DNA of 64,000 nt, taken from assembly GCA_015680685.1 (NCBI GenBank), contig MNCI01009511.1, positions 7,044 to 71,043 of the forward strand, written 5' to 3'. This document shows, one piece after another, positions 56,871-64,000 of this stretch (its first letter is position 1; every line of letters starts with the position of its first letter). Below the pieces are notes generated by a model. It was not told where the DNA came from. It worked only from the letters and a program-made list of their open reading frames with translations, and did not search any database. Made by a program: the position numbers and the translations under genes. Origin of the DNA: Gnetum montanum. Taxonomy: Eukaryota; Streptophyta; Gnetopsida; Gnetales; Gnetaceae.

Positions 56871-58010
56871 GTGTTAATGGAATTGGCTTGCTTGGGCTTG
56901 TGGAAAGGTTTAAGTTGCTACATGTTAACCAATTGCTTTTTGTTTGTACTCTTAGGTTTGTAAATTAACATGGCCCCAAAAAGAAAGATTTTATAGATGA
57001 GATAAAGCCCTTCCCACAATGTTTGAAACTTAGTCTTTTGAGGGACATGTGTGGGGTTCTAGTAAAGGACCTTGTCTTTAGGTTGAAATTTAACTTTCCT
57101 TATCCTAAGGTCATGATGTTTTTTATTGAATGCTTTGTGCACTTAATTCAAAGACAGGGCCACTAGTTGATTCTCATCTAGCACATTAAGGTTGATCAAT
57201 CTTTCTTTTTGTGATAGTTTAAGGTCAAGATCAAGGTCGTAGGTTGTTGAAAGTATACGAAGCTTAGATTAAATGGGAAGAGTTGGGAGTGTGTTGTACA
57301 CTAGCTCATAGGAAGTGTAGCCTATAGGGAGTTTCCATGTTAAGGGGCATGCCCAAAGGGCATTCTTGAGTTTTGTGCTCCAGTCTCTCATATATTTGCA
57401 TATTATTCTCATTAAGATTTTTGTTATCTCCCTATTGGTAACCTTAGGTTTACCATTAGCTTGGGGGTAGTAGGGCATTGTTAATTTATGTTCAATCCCC
57501 AAGTGTTGCATGAGCTTGCCAGAGGTAGTGCTTGTAAAGTGAGTACCATTGTCAGAAATCAGTGCATGCGGCACTTCAAACCTATTTACAACATTTTGTT
57601 GTATAAACCATGTAATAGTGTAAAATGTATAGTTGGTGATGGTTACTACTTTTGTCCATTTTGTACAATAGTCAACAATGACTATTATGTAAGCCTTTCT
57701 ATTTGACATGGGTGTGATGGGACCCATGAAGTCTATGCCCCATATGTCAAAGGGTTTCAGTGGTTGGATCCACTGTTGAGGTCCCTCCATTTGAGTGGTT
57801 ATTCCACCATCTCATTGACAGTGTTCATAAGATTAGACAAATTGGTGGGCATCCCTAAAGATTTTTGGCCAATATTACCATGCCATCAAGATTTTAATGG
57901 TCATGCATCTCCCTACATAGTGGCCCCCACAAGGACTCTTGTGAGCATCTTGAAGAACACATAGTTGGTCAACATTAGGAACATACCAACAAACCAAGAC
58001 ATCAGTGCAC
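56871..58010 (-). pseudogene. E3 integrase remnant
   Basis: Minus strand. The zinc-binding region is near 58000-57800 (HKSPCGGHY, then YYWPKIFRDAHQFV and SYEHCQ, where the first Cys of the usual SCDRCQ is Tyr). The core (57790-57269, open) has WGIDFMGPI with the first Asp and ALISDNGTHFTS with the second Asp. The expected NGQAEVSNRE block reads NGKPKVTNRE, so the third catalytic residue is Lys. The C-terminal domain is readable with stops (HKAFNKKHHDLRIRKVKFQP, FQTLWEGLYLI) to about 56880. Integrase joins the cDNA to host DNA; this copy should be catalytically dead. It follows RNase H in the usual Ty3/Gypsy order. Confidence 0.9.
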
Positions 58011-58089
58011 ACATTCTAAAGATGTCCATTGATTTCCATGAAATGTTTGGCTTGATGAAGAAACTATTATTTTTTCTAGTGGTTTAAAT

Positions 58090-58630
58090 CTTGTGGCATC
58101 TCTTGAGTGAGAAGATAAGTGAGGATGCAATCATATCATTTTGGTTTAGTAGGCACTTGTTTAGTTATTGCATTGGAAAAGAGGAGTTCATTAGGAAATT
58201 CATCAAAGAGTGGGCTTTCATCTTATTTGTTATTCCTTCGTAACCAAGACAAGTGATCAACAACCACATTCTTAGTCCACTTTTGATCTATCATTGTAAG
58301 ATTGAACTCCTATAAGATCACTAGCCATCGTATGACATGGGGGCTCATCATTGGTTTATTCATCAGGAAGCGAATGGCATTGTGATCAGTGTGGACAAAC
58401 ACCTTATATCCAAGCACATAGTGCCTAAACGTTTCCAAGGCATACGTCACTATCATCAGCTCTTTTTCAGTTGTGGTGTAATTAAGTTTTGCATCCAAAA
58501 TGCTTCAACATGCATAGTGGATGTAATATGGATGTTTTTGGTCATCAACCTATGTAAGCACAACTTCCAAGGCATAGTGTGATGCATCTATCATGATGTG
58601 AAATGGTCAAGATCAATTAGGTGCTTGTAG
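58090..58630 (-). pseudogene. E3 RNase H remnant
   Basis: Minus strand. MIDASHYALEVVLTQ (first Asp), TTEKELMIVTYALETFRHYV (Glu), FVHTDHNAIRFLMNKP (second Asp) and VVVDHLSWL (last Asp) give all four acidic positions of the Ty3/Gypsy RNase H. Stops interrupt it, for example after RWLVIL. It degrades RNA in RNA:DNA hybrids in reverse transcription. Confidence 0.85.
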
Positions 58631-58639
58631 AATTGGAGT

Positions 58640-59570
58640 TTCTACAAGCCTCTGCTTAAGGCTCTGGAATGTCTGTTTGCATTCCTCAATCACTATGAAT
58701 AGAGCATCTTTCTTTGTAAGTTCAACCAATGGTTTTGTGATTTTATAAAAATTCTCCATGAATCACTGATAGTAGCCAATGTGTCCAAGGAATGACCAGA
58801 CATCTTTAATAGTTTCTAGCTAATGGTTTATTCCTTAGATGATCCTATTTTTTAAGGTCCAGCTTAATCCATACTTGAGAAATTTTGTGCCCCAACACAA
58901 TGTCGTCTTGGACCATTAGATGGCTTTTTTGCCAATTGAATCAAAGATTAGTCTCCATGCACCTTTTAAGCACTTGCTCAATGTAGTTCATGGCTTGCTC
59001 AAATGTAGAACCATGAGTGGAAAAGTCATCCACGAAGACTTCCATCCCACTATCAATCTACTGCTGAAAAATGCTAAGGACCAAGCATTGAAAAGTTGCA
59101 GGGGCATTGCACAAACCAAACAACATCTTACAATATGCAAAAGTTTCCCAAGGACTTGTGAATGTTGTTTGGGCTTGATCCTTGGGTGCTATTTGAATTT
59201 GGTTATAGCCACTATAATCATCTAGAAAGCTATAATAGTAATGCCCAGAAATAGTGTCCAACACCTAGTCCACAAACGGCAATGGAAAATGATCTTTGAA
59301 CATTGTCATGTTCAATAACCTGAAATTAATACAGACCCACCACTTGCCACCTTTCTTTAGCATAGTTACAAGTGGGCTAACCTACTCGCTATCAATAATT
59401 GGATAAATGAACCCTACCTTGAGGATTTGTTAAATTTCCTCTTTGATTCTCTACTTTAATTTGGGGTTCAGTTGTTGCTACAGCTGTCTCTTTGGCTTCC
59501 TAGTTAGATCAGTATAAATGCGATGCTAACATATCCAAGGATCAATCCCTATGAATTCAAGATATGACCA
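58640..59570 (-). pseudogene. E3 reverse transcriptase remnant
   Basis: Minus strand. In order: SPLVTMLKKGGKWWVCINFR, HFPLPFVD, an open piece (59264-59058) with YYSFLDDYSGYNQIQIAPKD and MLFGLCNAPATFQ, then MEVFVDDFSTHG containing the FVDD form of the catalytic YXDD. The thumb and connection follow with stops. These are the standard Ty3/Gypsy RT blocks. The LDDYSGYNQI block is of Athila/Tat type. Confidence 0.9.
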
Positions 59571-60260
59571 AGCAAAAATTGTTGGCCATTTGTTGACCAC
59601 TTTCAACAACATCTTTTTCTGCTTAGTAGAAAGGTTGGCATTGATTATTACATGCTTTCCATTTTTCAGAAATGCATATTTCATGATGGTAGGTAGAGTT
59701 TTCAACTCTAAGGGTTCTTGTGTAAAAATGTTAGGGATTTCCAACTCTTCCTAATTGGTGTCATCAGGTTCATCATCGAAGAGTTAGCAATGAATTTGCT
59801 CTAGTTCATCCATGCCTTCAACATAGGCATAAGTTAGGCTCTTAGTACGTTCCATGCAAAGTATGCTACTTTTAGAATTAGTTGTCAACCATTGGGTCTG
59901 CCCCTGTTTTATGGCTGCTGCATACAAGAATTTTTGAATTTCAGATTCATATGCACACTGTCTACATGTTTTGATTAATGTGCTTTTAATAGACCAGAGT
60001 TTCTACACATAGTTACACTCAGTATGATTATACGTGATACATAGAACTCTCTTCTTCTCAATCTTTCCAAATGCATTTTTCTTAAAAACCTCCAAGGAAA
60101 GATCTCTGATGCATAGTCACACATCAACACTGCTTAACCAAGTCTTTCTGATAATGATTGGAAAATTCCCCTTGCAATTGTCAACCTTGATCACCAGGAA
60201 ATTGGTAGGATAGACAGTGGTCACAATGTCCTCCACTAATTTCAAGGGAATAGTGATGAA
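59571..60260 (-). pseudogene. E3 region between protease and RT
   Basis: Minus strand. Readable pieces include IPLKLVEDIVTTVYPTNFLV, RKTWLSSVDV and LEIPNIFTQEPLELKTLP (open 59744-59526) with KPKRQLQQQLNP-like sequence (stop inside) at the RT start. It matches the RPFL.TA.A-type protease tail and the linker of Athila pol, with stops. Confidence 0.6.
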
Positions 60261-60653
60261 CTAATTTGTTAATTCTAAATAAATCTTGCTCTTCTTGAGA
60301 GAAGGCAGGTTCCAAGCATTGTACATTTCATGGAAAATTAGATTAACACCAGAACCTAAATCAATAAGAGCCTTGCATGCCTCATTTCTAGTGATATGCA
60401 AGTAGATGAGAGGATTACCAAGATCAACTCTTTTTCTGGGAAGGTTGCCAACCTTGATCCAATTAGATACAACATGGGTTAACATGGCTGTGTGGATCTT
60501 GGGAGGTATTTGGTTTGAAGGACTCTCAAAAGGAATGGATGTAGAGAATGAAGGAGACATAGGGCAACTAATTGCATAAGTTGGTGAGGGCTTTGTAGGG
60601 TTATTAGTTTGGAAGAATGATCTTTTACAAGATCTAGGTTTTGAACCACTCAA
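60261..60653 (-). pseudogene. E3 aspartic protease remnant
   Basis: Minus strand, open for 130 codons. Pro/Ser-rich start, then RVDLGNPLIYLHITRNEACK and ALIDLGSGVNLIFHEMYNAW. Athila proteases typically show ALCDLGASINLMP here, so DLGS is the active-site motif with the catalytic Asp present. The piece ends at KIYLELTN. It would process Gag and Gag-Pol. Confidence 0.85.
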
Positions 60654-62921
60654 CTAAAGAACAAATTATAAGTTAATGGACCTAGTAGCATTACGTTGTT
60701 GCAGTTACGTGGGAATCTCACCTTGAATGGATGGAGTAGGTGGTAATAGGATTGAGGGTGGAGAAACATATGTTAAAGGATGAGGAGGGTGATAAGGATA
60801 TGGGGATTCCCCTTTAGGAGATGGAGAATGAGTTCTATAGTACTTTGGTGGGATTTAGTGATGTTGAAAAGAAGCATGACTGGAAGAGTCATGCAAAGAC
60901 ATGGGTTATTGAACATAGTATCCATACTAATCTAATTGCTTGCAAGGGTACTACTACCTTGGTGGAGGCAAGCCCCATGACTGTGGGTGCTTCCATGGAT
61001 GATATTTCTTGTATGATTATAGTGGATGCTTATTGTTGCTAGTGGAATTGCCTTGGGTTGTCTTGAGGATAAGGTAACCTTTTGGATGCTTGCTTTCATG
61101 CTAGTGTAGGATTTAGAGCATACACCCTAGATTCATATAAGTGTGACACAACAAGGTAATATCCATTGGGATGTTCATATTGGTAGAGGTTACACCCACC
61201 ATCATCATCTGATTTTAAGTCCACAACCTCTTCTACTGCAACAGCTTTGCCCTTACCCCTTTAGTAGGCATGTTCAACTTTCTTTGTTCTCTTGTAGTCA
61301 TAATCACTACCTTTCTCTTTGGATTCTTCTACAATTTTTAGAGTAGTTTGAAATTTTTAATCCAAATATTCCCATATTTTATCAACCTTAGCCAAAATTT
61401 CGGACACATATTTTTGAATCAGTAAGGCTTTTCACTACACCACTTCATCAAGTGGTGTCTCCCCATTACTATCATAGAATTGAACCTCCATTTTTTGATG
61501 GAAGAGTCCTAGTAATACTCCTCAGCACACCCCATTTTTTAAACTCATCTTCTTCTTTTGCAACTTGCTCAATTAGCCTTTGGATCTAATGGCTCTAAGT
61601 TATGATAGTCTTCCTTTGGCATAGATCCTAATAATTCTCCTTGTTTCTAATCGGAGCTTATCTATGATATGGTAAAGTTGCTTCCACTAAGAATAACCAT
61701 GGCTAGGACATCTGTGCAAAATAGAATAATACCTATCCATGGCTACGTCTAAGGGTTTATGTGTTTCTTTTCACCAACCTTGGACTTGCTTTCTCAAATT
61801 AGACACTCTAGGGTATGTCTAATATTTGTCATTGAACAGCTCAAGCATCGTACTCCATCTACGAATTAATTATAGCTCTAAGGAGCATGGTACCAACTTT
61901 TTGCTTCTTTTATGAGTGTCCTAGGAAATAACTTAATTTTCTGCTAATTATTATCTATGTTTTGCAAGGCACAGACATTGTGAAAGGCTTGAAGATGGGT
62001 TTGATGATTTGAGTTATACCCCCCCTTAAATTTTGGCATATTGTTCATATCCAACCACTTGATTCTACTATCTTTGACATGTCTGTTTAGAATTCTAACT
62101 ACCTCTGTAATGTTCATCATGCTTTGAGTTGCAAGTAAAGGTTCATCATCATCATGATTTCAATGATGCCTATGCTATTCCCTGCTACCCCTTCATTCAT
62201 GCTAGGGCCTACAATCATTATCCTGCCATTCACCTTCATCATGGATTCATCTTTTGCAATGTTGATTAGATTCAGAGGAGGAAGAAGAAGATGCAGATAA
62301 AGAGGACAAAGAGAGAGGAGGATTGCCACCACCATGGTGTCTGCTACCTCCTTTCCACTTGTGATGACCATTATCATCAGGTTTACTGTCATCATGATGC
62401 TTGCCCAAGCCCTTGCCTTGACTCCCACTTCTACCTGAATCTAGATTGTGGATAATGGAGTGTAAGTGTGGGTTTAAGTCCCCTTCACCAGAGTCAAGGG
62501 GTGGAGAATCTTGATGTTGAGAACCCCAGAAGAGAAGATTCTTTTTGTCATTTTGATTTAGCTTGAACAAGGGGTTAGTGAATCATTTCCCCTTCATGCC
62601 TTCATGGTGCTTCTCCTAGTGCCAATCTTGTTTGCATTGTGGTTCTATGGGATGGTAGTCCCAATAGAAATGGTACTGCACAACCTATTCATCATTAAGA
62701 TTCTAGATGAAAAAACTCTTAAGAGTTTGGAGCAGCATCCTAGGAATAGATCAGTTAGGAGGCAACACAATGTTGCCCTCCATATCTCTCCACTATAGTT
62801 ATTCATCCTGATGTAGGATGAAGGTGAAATTAGGTACAAACTCATCCAGATGAGTGTACACCACTTTGAATTCTTGGGGCACTAGCAATTTTGATTCATC
62901 ATGCTTGTGAGAAGAAGACAT
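60654..62921 (-). pseudogene. gag: E3 gag remnant
   Basis: Minus strand. The likely start is ATG at 62921 (MSSSHKHDESKLLVPQEFKV), stopped at 62799. An acidic/Ser/Gly/His-rich piece follows (62570-62247, GHHKWKGGSRHHGGGNPP, SLSASSSSSSES). The capsid part (about 62080-61620) reads LDMNNMPKFKGGYNSNHQTH, KLFPRTLIKEAKSWYHA and RYYSILHRCPSHGYS, parallel to the E2 gag. Further pieces run to 60660 with KTTLKIVEESKEKGSDYD-like basic/acidic sequence and a Pro/Tyr-rich tail. Many stops. Gag would form the particle. Confidence 0.78.
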
Positions 62922-63062
62922 TTTAGATTAAAGAAAAATTCAGCGTTCTTAAATTATAATTATAATTATAATTATTTTAAATGATTTTGACCTTAGGGTT
63001 CATTCCAATGATCTTAAATAATATTCACTAAGTCCTAGATAGCACACAAATCAAACTACAAG
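62922..63062 (-). other. E3 leader between primer site and gag
   Basis: Short AT-rich leader with a TTATAA repeat block (62955-62980). No gene. Confidence 0.5.
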
Positions 63063-63080
63063 TCCCCGATAATGGCACCA
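63063..63080 (-). other. E3 primer-binding site, tRNA-Asp type
   Basis: Minus strand TGGTGCCATTATCGGGGA, one base from the LTR. It differs from the predicted TGGCGCCGTTGCCGGGGA at four places. Together with the polypurine tract at the other end it fixes minus orientation. Confidence 0.75.
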
Positions 63081-63081
63081 A

Positions 63082-63979
63082 TGATGAGTGGTGAGTAGAC
63101 CTTACATCCAACCATATAAATCACTAAGCGTTCATGTGCGATTTAGTCAAATTCCATAGACTTATAGCCTTCTAAGTACACTAGTCTCTAGGAAGTGAAA
63201 CTAGCCATTGCAATCGTTGTCTTCCCAATTACACTTGTGAAATGCAAAGGTATAGGTAAGTGCAACTGAGGCATATGATTTCTATCATTTTTATGTTTTA
63301 TGGTTTAGGTCACATAAGAATAAATAATAATGAATATAATAATTTAATTGCTAATTTAATCTAACTAGCTAACATTTAACTAATCCTAACATAAGCATTC
63401 ATTCCCACTTGCCATACACATCTTGAACATGTTTAATGCTAGTGGGTTATCAAACGTTAAGCGTTACTGGGATTACCAAGCACCAAGAATATGCTCAAAG
63501 TGGTCACACTTATGTGCTTAATTTATTACTATTTAACTAACTTAATTTATTTCATAATTAATTATTTAAAGCATTAAATAAAATTACATAAAATACTGAA
63601 TGCATAAAGGAAATAATTTCTCTATTTTAAAGTGCTGCAAGGTTTATTAGAAAGCTCATCTTTATTCCTGCACACATTGTCGTGCTCAGGTATAATAGTG
63701 CTTGAATAAGATTTGTCCTCTCTTTGAATCCTACTGTGGGCACTTAGAAAAATATTTTAACTTCTGAATGAAAAGGTTGTAAGAGCTTGGTTACAACTAT
63801 GGAAAAAGATGTCATAAACACGATGGATGAGCATGTATTTATAGGCAAAAATAGACATTGTGTTGACGAGATCACATCAACGCATCAAATCATACGTTGA
63901 CGTCACCATGTCAATGGGGTCACATTGATGGGACCACATCGATGAGCCCTTGTTGACATACCCATGGTGCGACTCATCA
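63082..63979 (-). mobile_element. E3 5' LTR
   Basis: 898 bases, TGATGAG to CTCATCA. TATA box (minus) at 63836-63843, U3 repeats of the GTTGACG/ATCGATG type at 63860-63970. Confidence 0.93.
63836..63843 (-). promoter_or_regulatory. TATA box of E3 5' LTR
   Basis: TATAAATA in minus sense, downstream of the U3 repeats. The equivalent in the 3' LTR is 51544-51551. Confidence 0.6.
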
Positions 63980-63984
63980 GTATC
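63980..63984. repeat. Target-site duplication GTATC, right of E3
   Basis: Matches 50790-50794. The last 16 bases of the window are flanking DNA without a feature. Confidence 0.95.
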
Positions 63985-64000
63985 TATCAAGAGGGGGCAA

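Larger units (their letters stand above)
50795..63979 (-). mobile_element. E3: full-length Athila-like LTR retrotransposon with extra ORF
   Basis: 13,185 bp. Minus-strand order: 5' LTR (63979-63082), tRNA-Asp primer site, gag, protease, RT, RNase H, integrase, 2 kb spacer with a promoter-like module, long accessory ORF, polypurine tract and 3' LTR (51674-50795). Perfect 5 bp TSD. The protease motif ALIDLGSG and tRNA-Asp priming place it near Athila. All reading frames carry stops, and the integrase catalytic Glu is lost, so it is not active. Confidence 0.95.

Noticed and set aside
60821-61042. Plus-strand 73-codon frame opposite E3 gag
   Set aside because: Antisense to the decayed gag and without family motifs.

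Overview
The window is plant nuclear DNA, most likely from a seed plant with a large, repeat-rich and heavily methylated genome. I find no intact host gene, tRNA or rRNA gene. Almost every base belongs to decayed Ty3/Gypsy LTR retrotransposons of the Athila/Tat (OTA) kind or to a tandem repeat they inserted into. Coding remnants carry many stops and frameshifts. Two single N characters (16769, 25924) mark a draft assembly.

Layout. (i) 1-982: two partial LTRs in minus orientation, one apparently inserted in the other. (ii) 983-10777: a tandem array of a roughly 780-900 bp unit, here called R, interrupted at 3000-9454 by element E2. E2 is a 6.45 kb non-autonomous plus-strand element with LTRs, a tRNA-Asp primer site, gag, a 3' ORF remnant and TSD GGCAT. 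(iii) 10778-35180: element EA, minus strand, 2 kb LTRs, a gag-protease-integrase-tail gene that has lost RT, RNase H and the integrase core. Its 3' untranslated region is split by element E5 (14018-29562, plus strand, TSD ATATC), and the 5' LTR of E5 is split by the related element E6 (15339-22149, plus strand). This gives a nest E6 in E5 in EA in R. (iv) 35181-36590: a 95 bp EA-type remnant and R sequence. (v) 36591-45122: element EB, a second copy of the EA family with the same internal deletion. (vi) 45123-46368: R sequence. (vii) 46369-50789: unclassified AT-rich DNA with LTR-promoter-like sequence and degenerate repeats. (viii) 50795-63979: element E3, a 13.2 kb minus-strand Athila-like element with perfect TSD GTATC, containing gag, protease, RT, RNase H, integrase and a long extra ORF downstream of integrase.

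How the parts relate. Only E3 has a full pol, and its integrase has lost the third catalytic acidic residue. E2 shares the E3 gag type and tRNA-Asp primer site. EA, EB, E5 and E6 share a different primer-site motif and encode gag with or without protease only, so they must have moved with enzymes supplied in trans. The most unusual points are the E3 third ORF (plant-transposon-protein-like domain plus long coiled coil) preceded by an LTR-promoter-like module, the shared RT/integrase-core deletion in EA and EB, the conserved repeated TAAACTGG-type motif and purine tract in E5 and E6, and the R tandem array with a partly open reading frame.
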